From positions 14,021,337 to 14,085,336 of the forward strand of contig NC_087080.1 of assembly GCF_026151205.1 (NCBI RefSeq): 64,000 bases of DNA, in the 5' to 3' direction. This document shows positions 50,101 through 62,009 of the stretch, in pieces. Numbering within the stretch: the first letter of the stretch is position 1; the number at the start of each line of letters is the position of its first letter. The notes beneath the pieces are model-generated. The model saw nothing but the letters and a program-made list of their open reading frames with translations, did not search any database and was not told where the DNA came from. Origin of the DNA: Bolinopsis microptera (lineage: Eukaryota > Ctenophora > Tentaculata > Lobata > Bolinopsidae). A program made the translations under genes and the position numbers.

Positions 50101-50615
50101 TTAATGAACTACCAGAGGTATTTGAAACATTTGATAGTATTACATCTGGCAAACTTACCCCCAGCCGCTGACTAAGCCTGATTACTGAAGCCAAACCAAA
50201 CGCAAACATTAGACGTTGGAAGCAAGCGTACGCGAGCACAGGGTTGAAGAACGATGCAATAGCGAAGGTAAACCCGTTTATCGCAGCAAACGATCTTGCT
50301 AAGAACATGATACTGGCTTTCCCGTCCCTCATCATGTGGTTCTGAAAATAATATTTAATATTAAAAACTTGATATAAATTATAATGCTACTATACTTTTA
50401 TGCAGCAAATGTTTTAAATATTCCTCATAATTATATGTCATGCTGACCTTAGATATTATTACCACAGTTCTGCAACACTATTACAATAAATATTTATTAT
50501 TGTATTTACAAATACAATAAATTATTACAATAGATACCTTGATGACAGAGAAATCATTTCCTCCTGAAGCGGGCTGCTCGGTTTCCGTTTGTGTTGTTGT
50601 CTGTTCGCCCGACAT
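47129..50615 (-). CDS. TMEM33: Transmembrane protein 33
   Basis: Seven exons, 50538..50615, 50159..50341, 49825..49995, 49329..49464, 48951..49005, 48718..48806 and 47129..47187, join in phase to 256 residues (human 247). Diagnostic blocks are ACFQRLMFAFGLASVIRLSQ, VVLEDSAHYMLFACNFYAH, ASAEIFVMPVVIIQLF, YYQFLMLRYMSRRNPY and YKPACPGIIRT, each aligning with human TMEM33. Several hydrophobic segments agree with a multi-pass ER or nuclear-envelope protein; the family binds reticulons and modulates ER tubules and stress signalling. The last intron (47188..48717) opens with about 41 copies of its own donor site. The exon 4 donor has a second GTAAGT about 40 bases downstream that would break the frame. 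Confidence 0.95.
47941..48729 (-). repeat. 19-bp minisatellite made of the TMEM33 exon 6 5' splice site
   Basis: The unit on the transcribed strand is GTAAGTGTCGTTACTAAGG, about 41 copies. The first copy overlaps the exon end (ATTACTAAGG|GTAAGT, donor at 48717). Each unit therefore has an AGG|GTAAGT junction and a TACTAAG word resembling a branch point. Variants with CTACA or GAGAC replace CGACA in a few units; two units carry an extra CATAC. Confidence 0.98.
49036..49095. repeat. Short tandem repeat near a TMEM33 acceptor
   Basis: About five copies of an ATGACGGGTTTATA-like unit, within 100 bases upstream of exon 5 in transcript direction. Confidence 0.75.
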
Positions 50616-50619
50616 AATA

Positions 50620-51680
50620 CTATTACTATATAATTACATAATACTATTACATAATATATATAATTACATAATACTATTACATATTACATATTACATATTA
50701 CATAATATATATATACATATTAAATATTACTATATTAAACATTACATAATATATATATTGCATAATACTATGTACTGGATACATTGGGACGTTATAAATT
50801 ATTCACCAGTTACGCCGTTACGGTATTTGAACTATGCGGTAAATATATTCATCTAAATGAGGATTTAAAAGCCTTGATAGTTAAACTATCAGTTGAATTG
50901 TAATATTATATAATATTTTTTAAAGCATTATATATAATATTTAACTTGAATAGTTTAAAAGTTTAAATTATTTTGAAATGTTTCCTATAATCTCGTTTAT
51001 AAATGTCTTGTTGGATTAAGTAAAACCATTTTTAAAGAAGTATACTTCAAATTATTTGTTGTTGAAAACTATTTAATACAGTAATAAAGATGATTAAAAT
51101 ATAACAAACACATCATGCATGAACCATGATATTATAAGTTTTAAGGGGTATCATACCGATTTGATTATGGAAGTTATCACACAAATCGGTAAATTGATAG
51201 AACTTGCAAACAAAATTTCTGAAACATTTTTACCATGTTTACATATTTTCAAAACCGTGCAAAATGTATAAAGTTTTTAATAGAATTTTAATATAAGTTT
51301 AACCTATTGCTATCGGTAAATTGATCCAAGAAGTAAGAATTCAAAACAATTTTATGAAATGCTAGTAAAGATGCAACACACCATAATACGATAAACATCT
51401 ATAGACAGTCTTGAAATTTAAATTTTATAGTATAAAATAAACTATACATAAATACACGGCCACAAATTTCCCTTTTAAAGGTTATGTACCAACGGCAGTG
51501 CAAAATAATGATCCTAAAATATCTACAACCTATTTTCAGGCGAAAACAAAGAAATTTTTTTACAAATTGCTACAATATTGATCAAAATAAAACCCAGATA
51601 AATTGACTCAGTTTTAAAAGTCAAGACTCTCGTAAAAAAAACTTAATAAGGTACACGTTCACAGACTAAAACACAAACTC
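50620..51680. other. Intergenic, very AT-rich
   Basis: TA-rich simple sequence (ATTACATAATAC variants) at 50620..50780, directly upstream of the TMEM33 start; nothing else recognised up to the zinc-finger gene. Confidence 0.5.
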
Positions 51681-51689
51681 ACTCTCTTT

Positions 51690-54600
51690 TCACATAAATA
51701 ATCCAGGGTTAGCTCTAGACTTCCTGGTACTTTTAACAGCAACGACTGCTTTAGTAGCTGGTAGCTTCCCTCCTCTAGATATAATACCAGACTCACACAC
51801 AGCCTGGGACAAAGGGTCTGGGAGTTTTGATCCGGCAGCCACCACCAGGTTTCTGTCATCTAGTTTGAGGTGATCTGACGTCTTGCGGTTAGCACCACAC
51901 ACCAAAGTAGAGTGATTGTGGAAATTGTTAATCACAAACTTGGTGGCATTGTTCGTGATCGATATTGTAGCTTGTGGTGGTAACGTGGGCTGCAGGAAAT
52001 CTACAAAATCTGACTTGCTGAAGCCGGAAATGACATTTGAGGAGAAGCTGTTCATTGAGTTGCTGGTCGGAGCAGATAAGTGATTATCAAACACACAGGC
52101 GGGGGGTCGAATGTAAGATTCTACATCACTTGATAACGATTGAGCCACAGAATTAAGAGTGTCAGCTCGACTGCCATGCAGGAGCGCATTATTGCTCTGC
52201 AACTGCAATAGTTGGGGTGCTTTGAATAACTCTCTTCTACTTGCATGACTTGCTTCTATCTGTTTCTGAACTTGCTGCACTTCAGGGCCCTTATCACGAT
52301 GTATTTCCACCTGGTGTATTTCACGCATGTGCATAACGAGATAGTCAATGTTTGGTGAATAGTAAGGGCACATTGTGCAGCATATTGACCCATCCGCCAT
52401 GTGACACGACCTGTGCAGGTTCAACTGATCTTGATCTTTGAAATCGTAGCTGCATATTTCACAAACGCTCGGTGCTGCCGATGGTGTTGATTCCTCAAGT
52501 TGGTTTGCATCCATTTCAACACCGTGCATTAGCATCATGTGACCCTTCATTTCACCCATACTAGGCATGGTGACCTTGCACATTCCACATAGTATACTAC
52601 CATCTTCCTTGTGCTTGTTCTTGTGGTTTTCTAGTTTTGATGCAGTGGGAAAATTGTACTTACAAATGTCACAAGGAAAAACGTTCTTCTTTTTGCTTGG
52701 AGAAGCATCCAATCTCTCTCCATGAATGATCAAGCAATGTTGGACTAAATCGGACATTTTCATTGAAATATGCGGACATTTTGTACACTTTACACTACCA
52801 TCAAGTCTGTGCTGCTGAAAATGAGTCTCTAAAGCAGTCCTGGAAGATAGCTCATAGTTGCAAGTAGAGCAAGTGAATTTCTGTCGATACGTTCTCACAG
52901 GTTTGAGTTTTGCATCAATCACAAACCCATGAAGGGTGACTGTATGGTCTTTCAATTTCTCCATACTTTTGCAAACAAGCCCACAAAATTGACAAATGAT
53001 GGCTCCATCAGAGGTATGATACGACTTGTGTGCTTCCAGTGATGGGCTATTAGCAAATTGGTAGTTGCAAATTTCACATGTAGACAAAGATGATCTCGAT
53101 CTCCGGGCTATCCGAGTCTGCATCTGCACTCCATGAACTGTAAATGAGTGTACTTTGTATTCCTCAACGTCTTTCATGACCTGAGGACACACCTCACAGA
53201 GCAAAGCCGTCTTCTCTGTGCAACTGGAGATGTTTTGTTAAATCTGTGTCCGTTGAAAACTCCCAAGAACAATCCTTGCACACAAACTTATGACATTTTC
53301 GCACATGAGACCGGAGGCCTTCTTTTAATTTTGCTCTAAAATCACAGAATTCACATGGTTCAAAGTGGCCAGGAGCGTGACGAGAGAGATTGTGTTGTCG
53401 CAAGTTTTCTCTTGTTTTTGCTGAATAGTCACAAAGTTCACATTTGTGAGGGCGCTCTGTAGAGTGAATATTTATCACGTGACGTGTTATGTGAAACTTG
53501 CGATATGACTTGTAAGTGCAGCCAGGATACTCACATACAAATGGCTTTTCGCCCGTATGTAATCGCATATGCCTATTTATATACCACATTGATGTTGCTT
53601 TAGCTCCACATAGTTCACAGGAAAATTTTTTCTCTTTGACCCGTCTTTTCCGTGGAACTGAAGGCTTTTTGGGTTTAGGTTCACCAGTTTTCTTTGCCTC
53701 CCTTTTCTTCCTTGCCATTTTTTCGCCATGCTTTCTCTTTCTGTGCCGAGTTAAGTAATATTTCTCAGAAGTTGTATAATGACAGCCAGGGTGGGGACAA
53801 CAAAGGAGCTCCTCTGGGTTACTGTTTATCACTTTCTCACTGTCAGGCACTGAAATGATGAAATTATCAGACCCACTAGTTTGTTGTGTTCACCTCGTTT
53901 TCTCAATAACCGTGTAAAAAGAAGTGTGTGAAGTGTGTCATGTTCTACCTTTTAATTACAATTAAGATTCTTAAGATTTCATGAAAAAAAACTATGCAAG
54001 CCTGTAAAAATCTGGATAAATTTAACTGTCAACATCCACATCCCTTTAATTTGTTCAAGGTAGGATCTGATTTTCAATTAACGACTCAAACATAAGGAGT
54101 TAACCTGCATCCTCAGTTTCTTCAGGTTCGCTTAAGTTATCTGGCACTGAAATAAAGCGTTTATAAGGCTGTCAATAGAGCAAAATTATTTATCAATTAC
54201 ATATCATACATGTACGATATTGACGGTAAGCTTATTATAAACTTTCAGGATATGTTCTAGGGACCATTTAGAAGATTTGATCGAGCCAAAATTTTGAGAT
54301 AGGCCTTTAAAAATTTTTTATTCAATTTTGAAAATCTTGGACCTCGTTTTTTTACGATTTTTTCAGGTCCAAGATTTTCAAAATTGAATTAAAAATGTTT
54401 AAAGGCCTATCTCAAAATTTTGGCTCGATCAAATCTTCTAAATGGTCCCTAGAACATATCCTGAAGGTTTCAGGGTGATTGCTCAAAAAATGTAGGAGAA
54501 GATAGATTTTTAGACTCGATTTTCAGAATTTGCGATTGAAAATTGCTCGCGCAATACAATTACACATAAGTATAAGCGCTGACCTTAGACCGGCGATAAT

Positions 54601-54707
54601 TTCGGCTAGGAACAATATTTTTCCATGGGACCAAAAGCAGCTGGTAGACATCATTCCCTTCTACCAGAAACAACTATAAAGTCAATTTCGAGAGAATTTT
54701 GATGAGG

Positions 54708-54750
<43 letters not shown>

Positions 54751-56282
54751 CCCCCTTAAAGCAAAGACTTATATATTATATGTTTATTGTCAAGAAATCT
54801 AGCTTGAATTCGTCCCCCAGCCCCTAATCAGAAAATCCGGATGAAGGTCACATGACCAGGTTCAACAAGCTTTCTGATCAGTTGTTGAGGATCGTCCTAT
54901 AGGTAAATATTTCTGATAAGCTATAATTAATTTTGGGCAGTATTTATTAAATTTACCCCAGTCAGCATCTTTTTCGTCAGTTCCATTAGTTTGTTCTTCA
55001 TCAGTGTCAGTTAAAAGGCTCTCAACAATCTCAACATCTCTCTCAATAGTATCTCCATCACTGACCATCGTGGGACGATAAATCTTCTTCTTCCCTTTGT
55101 TGCTTGTGAGATTTTTTCTTTTTGATGCTGTTTTAGAAGCTTTAGTCTTAGGGGTTTTGACAGATTTGGTTGACTCTGGCGAATCGACAAGGGAATGTCC
55201 ATGGTCACTTGAAACGTGTTTATCCAAAAAGTATTTAGATGATGTTGAAAAATTACAGTCGTTTTCAATGCACTTAAAAGAGTTCTTTATGCCATGCTTA
55301 GAGGATAGGTGAGAACTCAGCCTCCAAATAGATATACAGGTGAAATTGCAATGTTTGCATTTGTTAGGAAATAACTCTTTCCGTGAATACTTTCTCGTGC
55401 CTCCAGCCGAAACTGAAATTATCTATGTTATCTAGAGATCGTCAAGATTCCAAGAAGTCAAAAGATTATACAAAATAGCATCAAGTATGATAATGTAATC
55501 TGTATTATACACAACAGAGATACCTTATCAACTCAACTTTTTCTGGACCAAGCTTAAGTATTTATTCTGTACCAAAGATTATATTTTCTTAATCGAGAAA
55601 ATATAATCTTCCATTTAAATATAATATCTTATATCTATATTACCTCTTGATGAACCATTCACCCCATTAGTTCCATGAGGTGAATAATCATTGTCATTAG
55701 AATTATCATTGTACTCTTCATAGGAGGAAGAGGAGGATGGGTTAGCCATGACTTCCCCAATATTTCTGATAGCTTGAAGCTGTTCTCGAATGTAACCAGA
55801 TTGACTAGTCTCAAACACCAAAGCTTTCATACTTTCCAATTCTTGAGTTAGTTTTGCAATTTGGTCTGCTTTTGCTTTGAACTGCTTCTCGATCAAAGAT
55901 CCTCTCCTCTTTTGACTAATAGAAATACTTCTTTGAGAAACTTTCTTTCTTATAGCTTCTTTTACACGAGTCTTTGATGCTAACTGTGAAGCTGGTTTCC
56001 TTTTAGTAGCCTTTTGGACTAAATCCATGACAACTTTGTCAATAAACTTCCCTCTTTGAACCTGGAATTGGAGAAAGGTGTAAGAAAACCACAACTTCTT
56101 TCAAAATGATTCTCCAGCGACAGAAATTATTTAAATATTCATTAAAATAATTTATAAATTCTCACATGTGCAGGAGGCTTGATCTTTCGTGTTGCTGTAG
56201 GACGAGCACATTGGCAAGTTTTACAAAGGAAGTCACGGTTGCAATTTTTGACAGAACAGGAGTTGCATAACCATTCCATTGA
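51690..56282 (-). CDS. Multi-C2H2 zinc-finger protein, with one frameshift
   Basis: The exons 56166..56282, 55644..56061, 54957..55412, 54105..54146 and 51690..53849 join with matching phases (0,1,1,1) to about 1,065 residues. A Cys cluster comes first (WLCNSCSVKNC, then LCKTCQC), followed by a basic and Ser-rich segment. Next are two C2H2 fingers (exon 3), six near 53.2-53.8 kb (for example CELCGAKATSMWYINRH; one TGEKPF linker), and nine in paired blocks near 52.3-53.2 kb (CEICNYQFANSPSLEAH type). A finger-free tail ends in GLFM. C2H2 arrays usually bind DNA; I cannot name the orthologue. After HLQLHRED the frame shifts near 53203: comparison with the other paired fingers suggests two bases are missing. 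This is either a sequence error or a disabling change, but both sides are otherwise open. The first ATG (56277..56279, MEWLCNSC) is a plausible start after a 5'-UTR acceptor. Confidence 0.8.
54239..54470. mobile_element. Near-perfect 232-bp hairpin in a zinc-finger gene intron
   Basis: The two roughly 110-base arms, from AAACTTTCAGGATATG to CATATCCTGAAGGTTT, fold back around a short T-rich loop near 54350. Arm identity is very high. There is no coding capacity. It is probably a foldback MITE; flanking duplication was not resolved. Confidence 0.85.
54709..54748. repeat. 40-base poly-C run
   Basis: Uninterrupted C on the + strand, G on the transcribed strand of the zinc-finger gene, within an intron. 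Confidence 0.95.
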
Positions 56283-56713
56283 CTAGCTGCTGTAAACAAT
56301 TTTATAGGTATCAAACATTGCATGAGGACCCTCTGATATAAAGAAGATATGGAAACGTAATCATTTTTAACACATGAATAATACAAATGGCATTATCCTA
56401 AAAATTTTCCACACTGCCTCATGGAAGAGGAGACAATGAATCAATGTATTGCCTTAAGTGGTCTTCCAACTAGGATGATTCTTAGACTGCTTTGATCTCA
56501 GCTAGACAGAAATATTGAACATGTCCTCACTCCCAAGCTCAAGGATTATCAGTCCCACAAACATGACGAAACATTTCAAAGTTGAACTTTTTCATTCCAC
56601 ATTCCATCATTTTACCGGGGTAAGCACAGCACAGGGCTCTAATGCTCTATCTTATAGTGATCATGACCACAGCCCCTATGAAGATGAAGAAGAATGGATA
56701 TTTGTGATTGAGG

Positions 56714-56802
56714 CAGTGGCGTAAATTGGCCCCCATGCCACGAACGTGGGGGCATCACAAATTATGAGCAGGAGGGCGGCACTTAGGTACAATACGCCAC
56801 TG
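56714..56802. mobile_element. hAT MITE, CAGTGGCGTA family
   Basis: An 89-bp element from CAGTGGCGTAAATTGG to AATACGCCACTG, flanked by GATTGAGG and GATTGATG (7 of 8 bases equal). Confidence 0.85.
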
Positions 56803-56962
56803 GATTGATGGCCCTGAAAGAAGATCTAGTATCTTGTGAGGGTACTTTCTTACCTGGTGCCTGGCCCCAGGCTATTATATTCATGTTCATAATTAGAGAT
56901 TAGGTACTTTCCATCTACATGCATCGAACATAACAAGAAACATTTTAGACCAACCTAATAAT

Positions 56963-57243
56963 CAGTGGCGTAACGAAGGGCCACCCCGCTGTGCAGGGGG
57001 GCACCGTCGTAAGGGGGTGCCAAATCGTTGTTTGAATGTGCCGGACAATTTCGAAAAACTTAACTAAAGTACTAGCAAAACTGCGCGTTTTGCTCTAGAA
57101 ATACACTTTTTTAGAGATTTTACCGGTGTATCCTCTAAAATCACCTAATCTGTTTAATTTTAGGGAGGGGTGCCAAAAGGGGAGGGCCGAGGGGGGGGGC
57201 GCCAACAGGGGGGGGGGCGCCAACAGGCAAGGTTACGCCACTG
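56963..57243. mobile_element. hAT MITE, CAGTGGCGTA family
   Basis: A 281-bp element from CAGTGGCGTAAC to GTTACGCCACTG, with a perfect 8-bp duplication CTAATAAT. The interior is G-rich near its right end, with duplicated GGCGCCAACAGG. Confidence 0.93.
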
Positions 57244-58339
57244 CTAATAATAACCTATAATAGCGGCAATGTTGCTGTTATATACGGGCACAAAGAAGCA
57301 CTTCTAGCAATTGTGTCCTTTACCCTCCTACATAATTTGAACATTTTTGTGGCTAACTCATTGAACAACATCTGAATTAAAATGTGTCTAGTATTAAAAG
57401 ATTCAGTAAGAAATTTTTTTTTTTCATGTACGCTGTACACTGTAGTTAGTAAATCAAATCAAACTTTTTCGATCAGCCGCGCGCTGAACCAGTGTTGCAC
57501 TAGGTAAAAATTGTGTATATTTTGTTCATTTTTGAGTGTAAATTAATTTATTAATTTATCACAAATTATTATATTATAATATAACCACTTATGTGAAATG
57601 GTTATTTTGACTTTAAATATTTGAACTAAATATGAATTGATTGTGAGTATAAAATAAATTTGTTTTACTACTGAATTTTTTATATAAAAAGTATTCAAAC
57701 AATATACACATAATATTATAGAATGACCCTATATAAAATAATATAAAAGAAAATCACATCAATATAAAATGAAAATCACCCTTGGCCTTGTGGCTCCAAG
57801 TTCAAATCTAGACTATATATTGTGATAAAATTCTTTCTCGCACCTCTGTCTACGGTTGCCATTATTGGTACAAAATTTTTTATCGCGATAATCGATAATT
57901 TTTTCAAAATTATCGCGATAATATCGGTTATCGGCGATAAATTTGGCAATATAATTGAAGTAATATTTGTATGCACTCTGCATACTTGCATTATGCTCCT
58001 ATGCTATGTTACATCTTGTGCCGATTGCTTTGTTAAAGAATCAATTGCAATATTGCCCTTTTATTTAACAAGCCCATATTTCATAGACAAAATATGTTCT
58101 TAAAGATAATTATTGCTTCTAGCAAAAATTTTAAAAAAGTCTGCTGCCTGTTAGCTGCCTGTTAGCTGTGAACAGACCTATCTCCCGTGCAAGGGTATCT
58201 TTCCTTGCTACCGTAGTCGAATCGCTGCCCTAATGTAGGTCTGATAATTCTTTTGTCAGCGGGATAGGACTGGAATCTGGCATCTGAAATTGTGGGAGTC
58301 GTCTATGAGTCCTGAGGACCAATCGTCGAACTACTTGCG

Positions 58340-58860
58340 AAGCTCAATCGCTGTTAGTCTCTTTCTGCTTAAACAACCGCTGGAGCAGAGACTTGGAGTT
58401 ACGTATCAAGGTTGACTTTGTGATCATTCTGTATTCTTGTCCTACATCTTCATCTAGAAAACCGGGGTCTGAGTAGAACTTAACCAGTGATACGAAGTGA
58501 AGGTTCTTTCTCTTGGCATATCGTGTACGTAGCTTCGAGAAAATGGCGAGTCTATCTCAGATCTCTTCTAGCTTGGTGTCAATAAACTAAATAATCACTT
58601 TTGCTTGAGCAAGCATGCTTCCTCTTTTACACAGAAACTCAGTTACAGTCTTGAACGGTGCGAGAGCTAACTCAGTCTCTTCTACATCCAGTTTTAGATT
58701 GCCTAGCTCCAAGTCATCTAAAATTCCGTGCACTGCATCAGTTATCCGGTCATATCTCTCCAACATACTGCACAGCGAGCTCCAACGAGTTTTGTAGTCT
58801 CGTTGCAGTGTGAGTTCCTTTCCGTGCTTCAACAAACAACAATAACTACCATACAACCTC
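58340..58860 (-). pseudogene. hAT transposase relic
   Basis: The open part (58587..58856) reads LTLQRDYKTRWSSLCSMLER, then LDVEETELALAPFKTVTEFL. TRW followed by a helical stretch and ALAPFK..TE.L is the insertion-domain region of hAT/ZBED transposases. Downstream the frame is broken by several stops. The catalytic residues are not recognisable. Confidence 0.75.
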
Positions 58861-58914
58861 CAAGTTACCTACCTTGATAATGATTATTTTTACCTTAGTT
58901 TTCCGCCCTCTCCT

Positions 58915-59240
58915 AACTATGTAAACACAGAGAAAGCTTTTAGTCACTGTGCAGTTAAAGTTTTTAATTCCTTGCCATACGACATAATATCAGCTGAGTC
59001 AGTTATATCTTTCAAGACCAAACTTAAAACATACTTCTTTTCTCTAGCATTTGATTGATTTTGCATTTACATATGTAAAATGAACTTGTCATGTCTAATT
59101 TTCAATTAAACTAAGCTCAGTTAATGTGAGAGCCGCTTTAGAAAGCACTGGAGTTTATCTCCAGGATTAAATTATATCGAGTTATATGATTTAGCTATAA
59201 GGCGGTTAATAAATGTTGTGTTTATTATTTATTTATTTAT
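58915..59240 (+). mobile_element. LINE 3' end (CR1/Jockey-like) with ATTTATT tail
   Basis: The + frame reads TEKAFSHCAVKVFNSLPYDI and SFKTKLKTYFF, then a stop. F....VKVFNSLP....S...FK..LK is the C-terminus of many CR1/Jockey-type ORF2 proteins. About 200 bases of 3' UTR follow and end in tandem ATTT. The 5' truncation fits target-primed insertion, here into the hAT element. Confidence 0.7.
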
Positions 59241-59448
59241 ACTAGATGTGGAAAAAAACCATCACACTGCAAATTATGCTAGCACTGGGTTTTAACTTTA
59301 TAAACAAAGAAATAGATTCGAAAAATATGTTAAATGTTGGCCATTTTAACCTAATTTTGATTATCGCGATAATTCTCGAAAATTATCGCGATTTGATACA
59401 TGTTTCGTATCCCCTTCGGCGGCACGCGCGAAAAGTGGCATGCAACGT

Positions 59449-59801
59449 TTACCTGGGGACCCCAGGCTATTATTTTCATTAACATAGCCTGGCGTAATTG
59501 AACGCTCTAAAACGCGCAAATAGGCGCGTTTATGCGATTTTACAATCAAATAACCAGATTTTACAATCTAACTCAGCGCGCGGCTTTTGTAGCGCATACG
59601 TCACTTCTTTCTTATTGGTAGTTGGCGTGCACGTGATCTTTTGAGCGGCTGTAATTGGTTCTGAACGATCACGTGAATGCGAGTCACGTGCGCTTTAACA
59701 TCCAATGAGCATTCGCACTTTTTTTCAGGGCGATGGAGGTTGTAATTCACTCAGCCCGAATAAAGATTCGGCGGAATGACAGGCTGAGCGCAGCCCAGTA
59801 A
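59449..59801 (-). mobile_element. Longest TTACYTGGG-family member
   Basis: A 353-bp element from TTACCTGGGGACCCCAGGCT to CGGAATGACAGGCTGAGCG and CCCAGTAA, in the opposite orientation to the short copies. GCAACGT is repeated at both flanks. It keeps about 270 bases of interior that the 72-95-bp copies lack. Confidence 0.8.
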
Positions 59802-59906
59802 GCAACGTATGTCAAATCGCGATAATCGATAACGATTTTTGGAAAATTGTTGCCGATAATTATCGGCCGATAACAGATAATATCGGTTGGCAGCCCTACC
59901 TCTGTC

Positions 59907-61660
59907 TCTCCGGAGAGAAATCACTGTTATGTACTGGATTGCAGCCAAATACGAAGATTTTTTATTTAGTTCCAATCGACCATTTTAATCATGTTATAAA
60001 TTTACAAAAATGAAATACTCTATCAATTTTCAAAGAAATAAAAATTACAGCTGGGAACCCCGGCCCAAACTATTATTTTCATAATAATAATATTTGTGAA
60101 ATACTTGTTGCTGATTCCAAGACCGTCGACGAGTCCAACTTGACGCGCGTTTTAGTAGATTATTAACCAACATTTAAATTTTTCTCAAAAAGATCATGTC
60201 ATATTTTGGGTGTTATAATACATTTTAATAACATGGAATCGTGTGTTTTCGATTTTTTAAAATTTGATCTTCCATGCGCGGCGCGACCCTTTACAGCTTG
60301 CTTGCTAGTCTCTTACAAAAGATTTTTGTTTATAAAAGCAATTAAAAGAATAAATATGGAAGAATGAAAATTAATTGAGCCCAGTGAGTAACAATTTTAA
60401 TAAAAGCAAAGTTTAAATCGGGTTTTTAATTTTAAAATTTGGAACTGTAATTTTTAATAAATGCGAAATTTAAAAAAAAAAAATCCATTGATATCAATTG
60501 CAAAGCAAATTGTATTATCATCAAAAAATCACATTTGATGAAATTTATATTATTTTTGGTGCGCGCCGCGCATTTTTCTTAACATTAATAAAAACCAAGT
60601 GCTATCACAAAATTATTGTGTTCTCATAATCAATAATGATAGAGGATACGAAAATAAAACCTTCCAGTTTTTTTAGTCGTATCCAATGAAACAAAAAATG
60701 TTCGATCAAACAGAAGTTTGAAATTGAATCTGAAGCCAGTTTTGAGGCGATTGAACTGATCAATAATACTAACTAAATTTTCGTTTCAAATATACATCTT
60801 AAGAATTTTTCACCTTTATCGAAAGTTTGTTTGAAAAGGTACAATGGCGGGTTTAGTGATCTGTAATCTGTTTTGGAAAGAATCCAATATGCTGTTAAAA
60901 TTAACAATAGTCTATGGTAATAAAATCGTAAGCTTCACACTATAATTCGTTCAGTTATATCCAATGAACACTTTGGATCATATCATGAGCGCATCATGTG
61001 AAATGTACTTAATCGTAATGGTAAAAAATCTTTCTCTTACTGCTATTCTAATTATGAAGAAGCTTTCGATTTAAGTCAATAATTGGGATAGAGATATTTT
61101 TGATGCGGGTGATTTTATTCTACGAAACTTCCTCAAAATAAGGTGTAATCTGCTTCTTCCTCCAAAAATGATGATCCTAGCCAAAGTTGTGGATATTTGA
61201 AATTCAGTATTTTAAAGTAATTCTAGTTACCAGTTTGCCCTATGTAGTTACCTTCTTGCTGGATTACAGTTCTCGACATCAGCTATATTATTCAATGAGT
61301 ATCTCAGCTTCATTGTTTTACACAGACTCCTTTGGAGACCATCCTTGTTGCAGACAAGACTCTTTTCACTGCAAAAACTGGACTATTTGCTGATGGTGAT
61401 AGCTTGGTAGTAGCTTTTAGTATATGTGGAAATGGAAATATGCCTATGGATTTCTGGTGTATTGACCTGGTGGTAAGGTTGCATATTTGTTTTTCAGCAA
61501 ATAAAGGGCATGTAATAATTTGACGTTGATGTTGGATGGCCAACTGATACCCATGGATAAGTTCAACTTGAAATGAGAGCAACAAAATGTTAAGAACCGG
61601 TTATTTGCGAGGTTAACTTATAAAATAGGCAACTGTTAACCTCAATTTTACGACAAACTA
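59907..61660. other. AT-rich region with no gene recognised
   Basis: A partial TTACYTGGG-like end (CTGGGAACCCCGGCC) lies at about 60052, and a copy of GACCGTCGACGAGTCCAACT at about 60121. The remaining sequence shows no structure that I can name. Confidence 0.4.
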
Positions 61661-61662
61661 GG

Positions 61663-62008
61663 CAGTGGCGTAACTTTGCCTGTTGGCGCCCCCCCCCCCC
61701 CGCTCAGTGACGAAAAGTGCCCCCCCTAAAATTTTTTGTGTCCCTAAAATTTTATTTTTAAATAAAAAAAAAAAAGTTCGGGTACTTTTTTTCCCTACAG
61801 CTTTTTGCGCCCCCCTGAAGCAAAAAAGGTACCCCAAATATTTTTTCCGCGTCCACCGAATGCTAAATTGGACAGGAAAATACACAAATAAGGCCTTTTT
61901 TTGGTGTAAGGGCCTAAAATTCAGGAAAATTGCGCCCCCCTTATACGGCGCCCCCCCCCCCCCCCCCCCCCCCCCGCACAGTCTGCGGGGCCCTAAGTTA
62001 CGCCACTG
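61663..62008. mobile_element. hAT MITE, CAGTGGCGTA family, poly-C rich
   Basis: A 346-bp element from CAGTGGCGTAACTTTGCC to AGTTACGCCACTG, with a perfect 8-bp duplication AAACTAGG. Its internal C runs produce the spurious proline-rich frame there. Confidence 0.93.
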
Positions 62009-62009
62009 A

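Larger units (their letters stand above)
57851..59898. mobile_element. hAT transposon with nested insertions
   Basis: The ends are TACGGTTGCCA and TGGCAGCCCTA (7-8 of 11 inverted matches) with a perfect 8-bp duplication CCTCTGTC at 57843..57850 and 59899..59906. ATCGCGATAAT and TCGATAA motifs are subterminal on both sides. Inside are a hAT transposase relic, a LINE 3' end and a TTACYTGGG-family MITE, which make it a composite of at least three insertions. Confidence 0.85.

Noticed and set aside
51690-53204. Separate 504-residue zinc-finger gene starting at 53204
   Set aside because: The start lies mid-finger and the preceding frame ends in a complete finger; one gene with a frameshift explains both.
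61683-62009. Proline-rich 108-codon frame
   Set aside because: Produced by the C runs of a hAT MITE.
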